NCBI GenBank assembly: GCA_016858145.1 | Contig: JAEHOE010000017.1 | Location: forward strand, 124,001-188,000 | From: Edaphochlamys debaryana | Taxonomy: Eukaryota > Chlorophyta > Chlorophyceae > Chlamydomonadales | Length of the DNA: 64,000 nucleotides | Direction of reading: 5' to 3' | Shown: positions 23,055 to 35,350 of the stretch, piece after piece | How positions within the stretch are numbered: the stretch's first letter is position 1 | Layout: each line of letters begins with the position of its first letter | Position numbers and translations under genes: made by a program | The notes under the pieces: generated by a model | The model's database searches: none | Seen by the model: only the letters and a program-made list of their open reading frames with translations | What the model was told of the DNA's origin: nothing

Positions 23055-24335
23055 GCTTGTGTGTGAGGAAGATGCGAAGATACAAAAAGGGTGGCTGCCC
23101 GAAGGCAGGAAAAGGGCCGAGCACCGTGGCCCGCCCCAGGCAGTCCAGGGGGTCCACTGTTCGAGTTTTGAGGCTCGCACCCGGCCGTTAGTTCGTCTCC
23201 AACGCCGCACTACACTCCGCGGAAGGACCTGGTACGCGAGCGTAGCAGCGCTGCTGCGCTCTACGGCATGTGCTGGACCCGGCGCAGGAACGGGTCTCCA
23301 GCATGGGGGGACGTACCGTAAACCTCACTTACAGTATCGTCCTGGAGAGGGGGCCCGGAAAGGGCCGCAGCAGGAACTGGTTTATGCTGTCTTGGAGCGG
23401 GGGCGGGGTTCATGGACATATGCATGCACGGGCTGAGCGAGAGCGCAGAGGGGCCTAGTGAAAGGCCTGGGCGTGTCCAGTTAAGGATTTAATAATGCGG
23501 CAGTACTTCATTCTGAGCATACCGGTATGTCGGTAGCTAGGTAGGAGTTTGTTTTGACGGTGGTCGGTCCGGCGATAAGAGTCTGAGGCTCAGGGGGCCG
23601 AGGGGGGCCGGTTAGAGTCCGGATCCTCAGGCGGGGATGCATGACGGACGGCCGCATATGAAGGACTCGAACTTGGTCAGGTTAAGGCGAGGGCCACGAG
23701 CGCGTGTTGCTGAGAAGTGCAAATGCGTGGCAGACAGGGGCAGACCTCCGGTGGCAGGCGTCGGGAGTCCCGGCCTCCCGGGACGGTCGGGGACATGTCG
23801 GGGCGCGCAGTGACGACGAGGGGCCTGCGGGACCGACGAAAGGTAGGGTGCGGGTAGCCCGACACCCGATGACGTGACCATGTATCTTCGGGGGGCGGTG
23901 GCCAACACCTCTGCGAGTGCGGGACACGGCGTGCCCGGGAGACACGGCTCGGCGGGTCGCGACCCGGCCGAAGTCGAATGGGGCGAAACGAGATGTACTG
24001 CCTCCCACGCTGAGCCCTGAGCCAAGTCAAGTCACTCGAGATGTACATGCCCGTCTACACTTGCACCTTACTGGTCGCCTGCTTGCAAGTCCCGCTTGCA
24101 TCACCACGGGGCTGCAGCTTAAGCGCTTTCGGTCAGCTGTCAGCCCTAGAGGTCAGCGCTTTAGACTGCTTCTAAAAACGACGTCGAACCCCAAAGATAT
24201 GGACTGCGGCCGGGCCCAGCTTGCGCCGACTGTCAAGCAAGGTCTCACTCTCCGTGACTCGCCTCTTCGGTAGCAACAAATCACATCAAGCATATAGGCT
24301 GCCTACATAAAGCCTTGCTTCTAGCGTCAAGGCAA
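23055..24335 (+). other. Spacer between genes B and C
   Basis: 3' region of B and promoter of C. No exon, RNA gene or TGTAA was found. TATA-like CATATA (24291-24296) and TACATAAAG (24304-24312) lie 25-45 bases before the ATG of gene C. Confidence 0.45.
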
Positions 24336-27300
24336 ATGCAGCAGCCCGCTCAACCGCGACAACATGCAGCACGGTCAGCTCTGGCGATGCTGGTGTCGCT
24401 CATGGCATACAGCCTTTCCACAGGCGAGTGGATGGGCATAGACAGGCGGCGCGGTACTAGGGTGTTCGGGCTGCCGTCGAATGGATGTGGGGCGGTGGGC
24501 GTACACAGCTAGCAGCCATCACATGCCATTTGCTACATGCTGGGTCGTCGAAAGAGCAGGTGCAGGAACGACTCTTGCGCTGGAGCTCCAGGGCCGTACT
24601 GACCTGCCCCGTGCCTCGTGCCCAACAGGTACAGCTTCCCCCCTGCCCCCTTGGCCACAGCCGCCAAGCCCTGCCCTGCTGAAGCCCTCTCCTGCAAAGC
24701 CTCCGTCCCCTTCCAAACCCCCCACACCTCCCCGGCCAAAGCCCCCGTCGCCCTCTCCTCCCAAGCCCCCTGCACCTCCACAGCCAAAGCCCCTGTCGCC
24801 CTCTCCTCCCAAGCCCCCTGCACCTCCACAGCCAAAGCCCCCGTCGCCCTCTCCTCCCAAGCCCCCCGCACCTCCACAACCAAAGCCACCGTCGCCCTCT
24901 CCTCCCAAGCCTGCACCTCCCCGCCCAAAGCCACCGCTCCCTCAGCCAAAGCCTCCGTCCCTTACTATACCCCCCTCACCTCCCCGGCCAAAGCCACCGC
25001 TCCCTCGGCCAAAGCCGCCGTCCCCTCCTCTCAAGCCCCCCGCACCCCCTCAGCCAAAGCCGCCTCATCCTCATCCTCCCAAGCCGCCCACACCTCCCCG
25101 CCCAAAGCCGGCGCCCTTCCCGCCGAAACCCCCTGCTCCACCTCCCCGGCCGCCCCCTCCGCCTCGGCCGCAGCCCAGCCCTAAGCCCCCACGACCACGA
25201 CCACCTGCTCGGTGGGTGCCTGCATGCAAACTCTCATCAGCATGGGCAAGCTGAGGCTCTTGAAACCTGTGTTAACCTACTGCTGCCTTGCAGTCCGCCT
25301 GCGCCCCCGAGGCCTCCCTGGCCTCCGCTGCCGCCGCCCTTTTTCCTCGCGGTATGTGCCTGTGGCCCCTTTGCCCACTGGGCCCCCACGGGGTGGCACC
25401 CCGTGAAGACCCCCGTGTTTCCTCCTCCCCGTACCGGGATCTGCTGAGATGCACCCTCCCAGCACATGTGATGCATCTCCGAGTCGTTGAGGACTTTGCT
25501 TGCTTGTTCAAGCTCCGTGCTAATGTGCTGTCGGCCGCTGCCCAAAACGCACGCAGGGGCGCCTGAGCATGTCTGTCACCCACGTGTCGGACGAGGTGGC
25601 TTGGCACCTGGTGCGACTCAACGACTCTGTCAGCTACCTTCTGCCCCAGCAGCCACAGCACCGAGTGACAAACGTTACTTATCCCGTGGGATCCCTTCTC
25701 AACATGGTGCGTCAGTCATGGTGACTCCCGGCGCGCAGTGAAGGGGATAGGAGAGTGCCGCGGCGCGGGTCCTTGCGCGCCTGGCCTCAGCCTCTCATCA
25801 CCGCACCCCACCCACCTATCAGCACCCGCCGCTTCTGCTGCCTGCAGACATGCGCTTTGATCTCTCCGTTCCATTGCGGTACAATCGACAACGTGGTCCT
25901 CATGTGGGTCAACAACACATGGGCGGGGTAATTCGTTGAACGCATGTAACAGCGTCGAGCGCCGAAACTTGGCTCTCGATCCCGCGCTGCCCCCAACTCC
26001 CAAACCCACGCAGGTCGTCTCCCGCCCGGCCCTGGGCACTTGCCCCCAACGCCAGCGTGTCCCTCTTAGTCATGGTGCTCAGGCTGGCAGACTCAGACGA
26101 GTGCCAGGCCTCCGATGGAGCGGACGTGGCGAGGGTCTCCGACATGCTGTGGGCCCCCATCGGAGGCGTGGCGGCGCAGCTCAACACCTGCAGCTTTGGG
26201 CGCTTCCGAATCCTGCGCAACAGCTCCCAGGTGAACGGGATGACACGCTGACAGCTCGCTCAAAGGCCCCGCCCTCGCTCCTAGGAGCATCGGTTCCGTT
26301 CCGCCTTGGTGTTGGCCTGTGTTGGGCCCACCGGCAGTCGTCTGTGACTCCGAGCATGTCTCCCGGCCCCCCGCCTGCCCCGGCCAGGTAATCGAGCTAA
26401 CGCTGCCCTGCAACGCCGACCTCACCAACTGCGACACTTTTATCACTAGCAACCTCGCGAGAGCAGCGTATGAGGCCATGCCGACAGGTGGCAGACAGAG
26501 TAAGCACGTGCTGGGGCTTGTACGTGCGTGATTCGAATAAAGTTGTTTACCACACACGTTACTCTCCGTCGTACGCCCATCCTATCCTCAGGGTTCCGGC
26601 AGTTCACGCACCGCATGCACATCATGCCAGACAATGCAGCGTGCGGCTGGTCAGGGCTGGGGGACATAGGCGGCCCCGGGACGTGGTTGTCGAACAGCCC
26701 CCTGGTGAGTCACATACAGTGGCATGGGTCGGTTGGTTGCTTGGCTCGCCATGAAGCGCACATGGGGTTTAGGTTGATCGCTGGCTACGGGTGTCTGACA
26801 CATGCTGCGCTATGCTGTGCAGGGCGTCTACAAGCCTGGCACGTGGATGCAGGAGCTGCTGCACAGTGAGTTCGGTCACCCAGTGATGCTTAAGACCTTC
26901 CAGATCAAGTGCCGTACGGGTTCATCGTTCCTGCTGTGCGCATGTTGTTGCAGATTTCGGCATGCATCACAGCTTCCGTGGTGGCTCAGAATACATGGAC
27001 TTTTCGACCTTTATGGGTTCGGCTTACAGCGCTTGCCCCACGGCCCCTGAGCTGCTGAGGCTGGGGTGGGGGACGGCACTTGTTAATCTCAACAGCTCAA
27101 ACCTCCCGGTGGCAAGCACCCACTCAAACCTCATCCTCCCCGCGACTTTCCGTGGGCCGGCGAACGTGACTATCCGCATCCAGCCCAACTGGCTTATGAG
27201 CTCGGTCATTAACAAGTGAGAATGAACATGGGGGCTGCATCCATTGACTGCCGGGAACAGGCTGTGCATGCAATGCTTGGTCCTCCCAGTTAGCCCTAAT

Positions 27301-30300
27301 GCCCCCCAAACCCTCGGCAGGAACCTGTACCTCTCCCTGCGCGTGCGGCGCGGCGGGGACTCGGCCCTCGACGCCGAGTACGTCTACAGGCTCAGCGTGC
27401 ACGAGGCGCTTGCGGCGGTGGACAACGCGCTGCCCAACCCCCAGGAAGACCCCCGGTTCGACCTGGTCAACCTGATGGACCAAGGCCAGACAATGGACCT
27501 CGCTAGCTACGGGCTTCGCATCCAGGCGAGAGGTGCGTGTGTGACGAGAAGGTCGGGGGGCAGGTGGGGGGCAGTGGCTCTGGCCCGGCGGCCAAAGCAG
27601 CGCTGCACCCGGCAAGGGAAAGGGCGGGTACGAGGCAAGCGTACAAATAGCCGCCGTGCCCTTCTTTCTCCTCCTCCGCCACTCACAGAGCTGGTTGACG
27701 GGGGGCAACGGATGGTGGTGGACATCTGCCGCTACCGCTTCAACGCATCGCTCGAGTGCCGCATGCCGCCCATTCCCACCGTGTGAGAGGATTGAAGCTT
27801 GCATGGGCGGGCCCGGGGTTCCGCTTGCCGGGGCTGTGGGTAATCACGCACAGGCTGGAAGGGCCATGTCCCTCAAACCCCCGGCTTCTTGCCTGACGCT
27901 TAGTACTATCCTCCCGCGCCTCTTCCCATCTCCCTGCCGCAGGTGCCCGATCGTGGACGGGTACCTGGCCCAGCGGGACCTGGACTCGCTCGAGCTGGGG
28001 CCAAACAACCTGGGCGCGTCACGTGAGGGCCCCCCCGCCCTGGCGTCCTTCTGCGACAACGAGCCCTTGGGTTGCACGGGCTTCAGCTGGGATGCTCGGC
28101 TGCAAGCGGGCTACTGGAAGAGCTCTGTGGCCCTCGTCAGGAGCGCCGTCGGCTCATGCCTCTACAAGAGGGCCAGCGCGTGTTCACCGGTGGCTGGCTT
28201 CAGCACCTTGGAGCACGCCGTCCGAACGGGGGATGACCTGGCGCTCCCTCCGGCGGGCACTACGGTGTTCACCAACCTAACCGCTCTGGCGCAAGCATGC
28301 CGGGCCGTTGGGTACTGCGCGGGTTTCGGCTGGGACCCTCAGGCCGGCGTGGGCACCGGCCATCGCAATGCCACCCCCACGGCCATCGCGCCCGGGCGAT
28401 GCATCTACGTGAAGCCGTCGCCACCCCCGCCGCCCCGACCCCCAAACCCCCGGCCGCCATCGCCCCGACTCCCCCGACCTCCGACGCCACCATCCCCCAG
28501 CCCCCCGAGCATGTGAGGCTAGCTGTGTTTGCTGGATGACTTAAATTGGCGCAACTTGACTTGACTTGGCCTGCGTGCCGCAGCTGCCCTGGTATCGTGG
28601 GATACTTGGCATTTGCGGATGCCGATCACGTGAGCGGTTGGGCGGGGCCAGGGTTAAAAAAGGAGAGGTGGTGAAGGACAGACTTCCCATAACAACAAGC
28701 TATTGCACAATGCGTACCTGCAGGATGGCGATGACATCAGCAAGACGGGATCCCTCCACGAAGCCGCAGCAGCCTGCAACGCCAACTCCCAGTGCAAAGG
28801 GTGAGCTTTCGTTGGGATGGGCCCCCCTGAACGGCAATGGTGGACCGACTGGAAGGACATACGGGCCCCTGCCTCATGACACCCCATGACGGCCCATGAT
28901 ACCCCATAACACGCCATGACACCCTGGCTGGTGTTGAGCGGAAAGGTCTGTGTCATCAGCCGAAGCGCCACTCGCACACCCGCCCGCCCCGCCTTGCTAG
29001 CCTTGCCCGTCCCGCCCCGCCAGGATTACTAGCAGGGGCTGGTACAAGACGTTGGTGTCGCCAATCATGTCGATCAAAGGAGAGTGCTTGTGAGTGGCAG
29101 ATCAGATCAAATGAATTTGCTCGTGGCCTGAGGACCAGATGTCGTCTAGTGGCAGGGTCAAGATCCTCTGCTGGGCGGGGCCCTTGCCTAGATAAGCTAG
29201 TAGCACATGAGTAAGGCTGGGTAGTTTGTCGCTTGACGAGGGCCCACCGCTGCATGCAGGTACGTCAAGCTGCAGGTCATGACAAACACGAGCACGGGTG
29301 GGTGGGCATCCGCCCTGTGCGTGCAACCAGCCAACAGATGTACGGACATCTCATGCCGTGCATTGCATTCGTATACAGAACGAATGCCTGTTTGCGCCCG
29401 CAGTTTGCTCGCCGCCGGGTGACTGGTGTGTTCCGGGCGACAGCTCCCCCGGAGTTGTTGGTGAGTCCACTGCGCTTTCTGCTGCGGACAATTTTACTGG
29501 TGGCCGGGCGCTTGACACCATGCTCCCCCCCTCCACGCCCCTCAGACTGCGATGGAGACGGGCGCAAGGTGGGAAGCTGTGTTTCAGTAGCCTCGGCATG
29601 CGAGATGCGCTCAAGAAGCAGACCGGTCCCAGCCTCATGTGCAGCGGGGGGGCTTTCAGGCCGAGATCCCGATGTCCCATTTATCCCTTTTTTGATCGTT
29701 TATCCCACCCTCGTCCATCCCCACCCCAGGACTGGGTTTGCACCGATGTGTACGGCAACCGGGGGACCACTCGCTCCACTGACGCATGCCTCAGCCGGTG
29801 GCCCAATGCCGACCCCAGCCTGTGCCCCGCGGGTCAGCTGGATCGAGTGCCGGGTGAGCACGGCAGGGGTGGAGCACGGGGCAAGGATGGAGGCAGGGTG
29901 GGCCTGCCCGAATGCCCCCGCGCATGCAGAAGGTCGTATGTGAAGGAAGGGGAGCGAGGCGGGCACCGTCCCAAGCCATACATGCTCCCCCCATCACGTC
30001 CGGCCCCGCAGGTGCCTACTGGGCCTGTGTTGGGGGCTACGACGTTCGGGGCAACATCGTCAGGGCCTTGGCCAACACCACAGACCGGGCCACGTGCCGC
30101 GAGCTGTGCCGGAGGGACACGCACTGCGAGTTCTTCACCTTCCAACACGACGGTGCGTGGACGAATGAATCAAGTGCCCGTGTGCCCTGAGCTTCTTGGG
30201 ATGGAAGCAGTGCATGCGCTTCCCTGCAACTCGAGGGGAGCTCCCGGTCTGCCGGAGGTGGGCTGGCCCGCCCCTCCCTCTGCCGGAAGTGGGCTCACCC

Positions 30301-31005
30301 CCCTCCCCACACCACCCCCTCATGCCACCACGCCACCCCCTTCTGCCACCAGGCCGCTGCACTCTGAAATCAGAGTTCCTCAATGGCGTCAACGGCACCA
30401 CCGGGCCACGGAATGACACCAACAGCACCTGTCTGGCCGCCACAAATTACGGTGGGTCGTCGTGGGGAAGCGCAAGCAAGGGGACGGAGTGCCCGACGGG
30501 TGTGCCCCATCAGCGCAAGTGTTGCCCACATGGACCCGCCCTCCCACGCACCGCACCTTGCGCGCCCCACGCACCCATGCCTTGGCCTGGGCCCGCACGC
30601 AGGCGAGTTCTACTGTGTAGAGGAATGGGACATCCGGGGCGAACACGCCGAGACACCTTTCTTCGTGTCGGGCCTAGACGAATGCCATGCTCGCTGCCTG
30701 GCCAACTTGGACTGTCTGTGAGTGCACAAGCTCGGCTTCCAGGGCACCCGGCATGTGCTGAAGGCCTGAAGCCCCCAATGCTAGAAGAGAGCCCCCAAGG
30801 TCACGCGCTGATTGCAGACTCCCTTTCCCTCCGCGCCCCTTCTGGCTGTACCCCGCTGACCCGCCGCCCTCTACGCCCTTCCAGGATGTTCCTGTACCTC
30901 AAGAGCGGCACCCGTGTGCTCAAGTACGACGTGTTCAAGGGTACGCAAGGACTTACGCAGCCCGACAGCACCATTGCCCGGGCCTGCTTTCAAGTCCACT
31001 TCTGA
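24336..31005 (+). CDS. Gene C: secreted M11 (gametolysin/VMP-like) metalloproteinase, closest paralogue of B
   Basis: The model has 24 exons and 1,154 residues. ATG 24336 gives MQQPAQPRQHAARS then ALAMLVSLMAYSLS (signal peptide); a TTG seven codons earlier was not used. The Pro-rich spacer covers residues about 30-245. M11 domain: QELLHNFGMHH (469-479), Met-turn FSTFMG. Exon 13 (570 bases) equals B exons 13 + 14 without the intron and codes for two GDDI-type repeats plus a Pro-rich insert; exons 14-16 code a third. The end has VCSPPGDWC, DCDGDGRK, DWVCTD and two PAN/Apple-like domains. The first intron appears to be GC-AG (CAG/GCGAGT). Predicted secreted wall or matrix protease. Convergent with gene D, 2.7 kb away. 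Confidence 0.87.
24629..25211 (+). repeat. Pro/Lys/Ser-rich coding repeat of gene C
   Basis: Exon 2 holds repeated units of about 48 bases coding KPPAPPQPKPPSPSPP (clearest at 24740-24930). They are nearly identical to each other and to units in gene B exon 2. Confidence 0.85.
28872..28926 (+). repeat. (ATGACACCCC)n-like repeat in intron 15 of gene C
   Basis: Five imperfect copies of CATGACACCCC / CATGATACCCC / CATAACACG in a row. Confidence 0.75.
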
Positions 31006-31265
31006 GAGCGCATGGCTGAGGCTGCATTCGCGGTAACCGGTTGGAATGACGTGACACGCAGTGGGTGCACAATCTGCACATAGAGTGGGTGTTGCCAGGG
31101 CGTCGTGGCTTGCGCCACCTGCCTTATCCGTCTTTCCTGTTTCTTTGGTGGCTGGTACGCGGTACATACCCTGCATGGCGGATTCATAGATGGGACTCGA
31201 CATATCTAACGTTGCACGTTGGGCTGACCTTGGCCCCTTTATTTGGGCACATGGCCTTCATTCTT

Positions 31266-31306
31266 GGGCTGAGCCCCCGCCAGGCTCTCGCTCCGGGGGC
31301 GAGCCC
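31266..31306. repeat. Imperfect GC-rich inverted repeat
   Basis: Left arm GGGCT-GA-GCCCCCG (31266-31279); right arm CGGGGGC-GAGCCC (31294-31306). It could be a hairpin or a small dispersed palindromic element. Confidence 0.5.
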
Positions 31307-31757
31307 CCCAATATTAGTGCACCCCATACAATCGGCGAAGTCCGGCATACATAGCGGGTTGCGAAGGCCCTGGCGGCGCGGGTTAGTCCGTGTGCTTTGG
31401 GGCGGAGTGCTTACTTGAGTGCGCGGCCCCAGTGCTGCCCGGCCTCGCGGGGGTTGGGGCTCAGCGCTTTTCCCCGTCATAAGGAGGACAGACCCCCTTG
31501 GTCCCTCGGAGAGGCTTCAAGGGTCGAGCAGGTTTACGGCATTGATTCGCTCTGGATCCACCCGGAGTTTTGCATCTCTTTAGATTTATGTCCATGTCGG
31601 ATTCGGATGCTGCTGCTACTTGATGCCTTGATCTAATCTCATTCCAGGATCTCATACAGACACAGTTGGACTTGATGAGCTTGGGCTGCGCTGGTAGGCT
31701 GTCACACCGCAGGTTGGGGGCAGGGGGGGGGTACAAACAAAGTCGCCCGATATCATG

Positions 31758-31800
31758 CCCCAAAGTCCCCCGACCCCCTGGGACCGACGACCGACCGACC
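31758..31800. repeat. Direct repeat, copy 1
   Basis: CCCCAAAGTCCCCCGACC followed by GACCGACGACCGACCGA. The same order of words recurs at 32237-32280, about 480 bases away, in the same orientation. Confidence 0.6.
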
Positions 31801-32236
31801 CGTACAGTGTACGACACTGCCGGGCGTTTCGCTGTACTGCTGGCCGTGTGCTCTATCCATGGGCGCGCACACCACTCCCGGTGGCCCACGTTGGTCGGGT
31901 ACCATCGACCATGCCAAGGACCCCGACCCGTCAAGTGACCAACGGCTCAGCAACAAAGGGCGGTATCAGGGCTGTGCATGGCAAGTATTGCGCGGTCTGG
32001 GGCGCGGGAGTGGAAGGCGGGCTTCCGGGAGCACCTGCAAGACGCCTTTGGGTGGTCGCGTGTGTGCCCGAGGCCCGGCATGCCGACATGTCCCACCGGT
32101 CCCGACTCCCTAACACCGCTGGACGGGTACCAGTGACTTGCCAGCATAAGTTCGTGCCTTGCTGCATGCTCAGGGCGTGTGGTATGATGCTGGGCGCTGC
32201 TCTACGCCGCGGTGACAAAGTTCCGCCACACAGCCT

Positions 32237-32280
32237 CCCAAAGTCCCCCGACGCCCCCCGACCGACGATCGACCGACCGA
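32237..32280. repeat. Direct repeat, copy 2
   Basis: CCCAAAGTCCCCCGACG followed by GACCGACGATCGACCGACCGA, matching copy 1 at 31758-31800. Confidence 0.6.
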
Positions 32281-33723
32281 GAACTTTGGGCCCCCATAAC
32301 TTTGCAATTAACCCTCTGTTTTTATTTTTGAAAGTGGATTCGGGATCCTCACGGCAAGCTCTGTGCAGATGAGGCATGATGTATGTCTGCGGAGAACCTA
32401 CCCCCCCCCCTGTTGGGGGGCTTACTTATGCCCTGTTGGCATGCACCATGCATGGTGTGCTGGAGTCCTCGGCTCCTGTGGAGTGGGAGAAGGTGCAGAC
32501 CCCATGGAGCCCTGGAAACACGAAGGCCGGTGGGTGCCCCGGGCTGACACTCCCTCATCGATCACACGGGTGCGCAACGGTCAGCAGAGAGCACAGCAAC
32601 ATTACAAGCAAGGCAGCAGAGCCCTTATCTGCACACATCATCAGCTGCAGACATGGAAGTGCCGTCAGCTCTGCACACCCCCGCTTGTCACTACTACGTA
32701 CGGTACTTGCTGACATGGCTGCGGAGCTGTCCCTACAGCAAGAAACCTACCTCGCTCGCCCACGATTCCCCCACGTCATCAGACCGCGGCACGTACCGTA
32801 CCAAGCACGGTCAGCCGGCATGGGCTCTATGAGCCATTTCGAAATGCGCAGTGCAACATTGCCGTATGCGGATGCAAATGTTGAAGGGTGCACATAACCA
32901 AGAATGGACCCAACGACGACGCCCGGGTGGCCCCTGCTGATGGGGTGCACCCTTTGGACACACGGACACGCCAACCCATCCACGCCCACGCCAACCGCGG
33001 TCGACCGCATGCGGCCCATTGCGCACCAACGACGATGCAGGGTCGCGCTAATGTACGGCAATGCGTACGACCACACCGCAGTACGCTTGCGCCAGCAACC
33101 TGAGCCTGTTTAGTCATGTTGCTGTACGGCAGCCTGATGCAGCTAGCACACAGCCGCCCAAACAAACATGGCACCTGACGCTGTGCCATGGCACTAACGC
33201 ACAGGTGCTGAATACCCGAGCGGCTATCCGACTAAGTTCCTATGTACCTGAGGCTACTGTGGCCCAGTGGCTACGTACGGTCCTGCCTTGCGCTAATCCC
33301 TCGACTATGATTGCCGCCCAGCCAGAATCCCCCACCTGCGTTGGCAGTATCACCTGATCATCAACGGACCAGACCCGGAACATGCCTCGTCACAAAGAAT
33401 AACATTAGCAGTTTGCAGTTCGAGGCAACACATGACGAAACACTTCAACCCAAGGGTCCACTCGCGTACGGCCAGTCTTGGGCCTGTGTATCAGGACCCA
33501 TTCAGTGGTAAGGCCCTGGGCAGTCCATGCCTGCTAATCACAACAACCTCACGTCACGCCCCTGGACACCTCACGCCCCTGTAGCTATCATGACTGCCCA
33601 GCCTGCTATGGCCGCTCGCCGCCCGGTCTTGACGACTCCTTCCAGCGGTGCGGAAGCGCATGCGTTCTCATCAGCTCACGCGCCCGACTGCCCTTCTCCC
33701 CCTCATCGCCGCCCGGCTCCGTG

Positions 33724-35350
33724 TCAGCGCCGCCTGACCCCCGGCGGTGGTCGGGGCGGCGAGCGAGGCGGGCGGGGAGCAGGCGGCGGCGGCGAGGGCG
33801 GCGGCCGCCCGGGGGGTAGCGGGGCCCTGGCTGGAGGGGGTCGCCGGGGCGGCCTGGAGGCGGCAGGCGGCGGCGCCTGCTGCGGCGTGGAGCTCGGACC
33901 GCCGCCCGTGGGCGGTGCGGTGGTGAGCGGGGGTCCAGGGGGCTCGGGAATGGGAGGGGGCGCGGACGGAGGGTAGGGGAACGGCGGGCGCGAGGCGGGG
34001 CTGGGCGAGGGCGGGGGCTGACGTAGCGGCACGAGCGGGTAGGAGTTGGGCGCGCTTGCGGGTGATGGCTGCGGAGCGGGCGGGTTGGGAGAAGGCGTGG
34101 GGCCGTAGATCGGTCCGACGTATGCCGGCGAGGGGTACGCCATGGGCGTAGGCGGCCTGGCGTAAGGCGGCGGGGGCTGGGGGCTTGGCGGGGTGATAAG
34201 GTACGGGAACGGGGACGGCCAAATGTACGCCGGCGGGCTGGGCGGGGCCGGGACGGGCGGCGGGGCTGAGGGGTGCGGGTAGGGTGGGGGCGTCTGGGGC
34301 GGCGGCCGCCTCGGAGGTCGGGGCGAGGGTGGAGACGGATAGGGAGGCATCGGGTAGGGTGGCGGTGGCGAGGGCGGAGGGTAGGGTGCCGGTGACGGAG
34401 GGGAGGGTTTCGGCGGGTACGGTCCGGGGGGCGGGGGCCTAGGAGGTCGGGGCGACGGAGGTCGGAGCGGCGGCGGCGACGGAGGTGGCAGCGGCGGGAT
34501 TGGAGTCGGTGGTGCGGGGGGTCGAGGTGGGCTGGGAGGGAGCGGGGAAGGCTGGGGGCTGGGCGGAGGCGGGCTGGGCGGTGGGTGTGGCGGCGGAGGG
34601 GAGGGTGGGGTAGGGCTAGGAGGCCGGGGCGGAGGGGGAGACGGCGGTGGGCTGGGAGGTGGTGGCAAGGGTCTGGGAGGCGGTGGTGAGGGCGGAGGGC
34701 TGGGTGGTGCGGGGGAGGGCGGCCGCGGGAACGGCGGGGAGGGGCTGGGAGGAGCGGGCGAGGGAGGTGGTGGCGAGGGTCGGGGAGGTGGTGGTGAGGG
34801 CGGAGGGCTGGGTGGTGCGGGGGAGGGCGGCCGTGGGGAGGGTGGCGTGGGGCTGGGAGGAGCGGGCGAGGGAGGCGACGGCTTGGGTGGTCTTGGCGGC
34901 GGTGGTGGGGGACTAGGACTTGGGGGAGCGGGGGAGGGCGGCCGCGGCGAGGGCGGCCGTGGGAGGGGTGGTTGCGGCGAGGGCGGCGAGGGGTGGGGCG
35001 GCGGAGACCTCGGCGGCCGGCGCGGGGCGGGGGGCGGCCGGGGGGAGGGCGGGCGGGGGCTTGGAGGCCGCGGCGAGGGCGGCGCAGGGAAGGGAGGCGG
35101 GGGCGGGCTGCTCGGCGGCTGGGGTGACGGCGGCGGTGCAGGCGGCCGCGGCCGCGGGGGCCGCGGTGGGGACGTGGGGCGCCGGGGACGGGGCGGGGGT
35201 GGAGGCGTCGGGGGAAAGGGGGGTGACGGACGGGGCGAGCGCCTCGGTGGAGGTGGGGATGGCGGTGAAGGGCTGGGCGGATATGGGCTGGGAGGTATCG
35301 AGGCCCTCCCCACAGGGCTGGGTGGTTGGCTGGATGTCGGCGTGCCCGCG
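33724..35350 (-). repeat. Giant Pro/Ser-rich coding region of gene D
   Basis: Tail of the last exon, dominated by [18 protein letters not shown] and SPPPP units. This composition is typical of hydroxyproline-rich wall glycoproteins of volvocine algae. It ends ...PPPGVRRR at the TGA (complement of 33724-33726). Confidence 0.85.

Larger units (their letters stand above)
24336..31005 (+). other. Exon map of gene C
   Basis: Exons: 24336-24423, 24629-25211, 25294-25351, 25557-25706, 25848-25903, 26014-26230, 26388-26499, 26592-26704, 26823-26865, 26954-27215, 27321-27532, 27689-27782, 27943-28512, 28584-28629, 28724-28800, 29024-29089, 29260-29297, 29404-29460, 29546-29568, 29730-29853, 30012-30152, 30353-30451, 30603-30717, 30885-31005. 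All GT-AG except intron 1 (GC-AG); 3,465 bases in frame. Confidence 0.83.
31006..33723. other. Convergent spacer between genes C and D
   Basis: Stop codons of C (31005) and D (33724) face each other. No gene could be supported. The stretch holds an imperfect G/C hairpin (31266-31306), a pair of ~43-base direct repeats (31758 and 32237) and a C8-TGTT-G6 micro-palindrome near 32401. TTACA at 32602-32606 (TGTAA on the minus strand) could be the poly(A) signal of D but is 1.1 kb from its stop. Confidence 0.5.

Noticed and set aside
24315..24335. Earlier TTG start for gene C
   Set aside because: TTG is not a usual nuclear start, and the ATG at 24336 gives a complete signal peptide.
31006..33723. 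tRNA or other structured RNA genes in the spacers
   Set aside because: No T-loop GGTTCRANNCC with matching arms was found by eye in any spacer.
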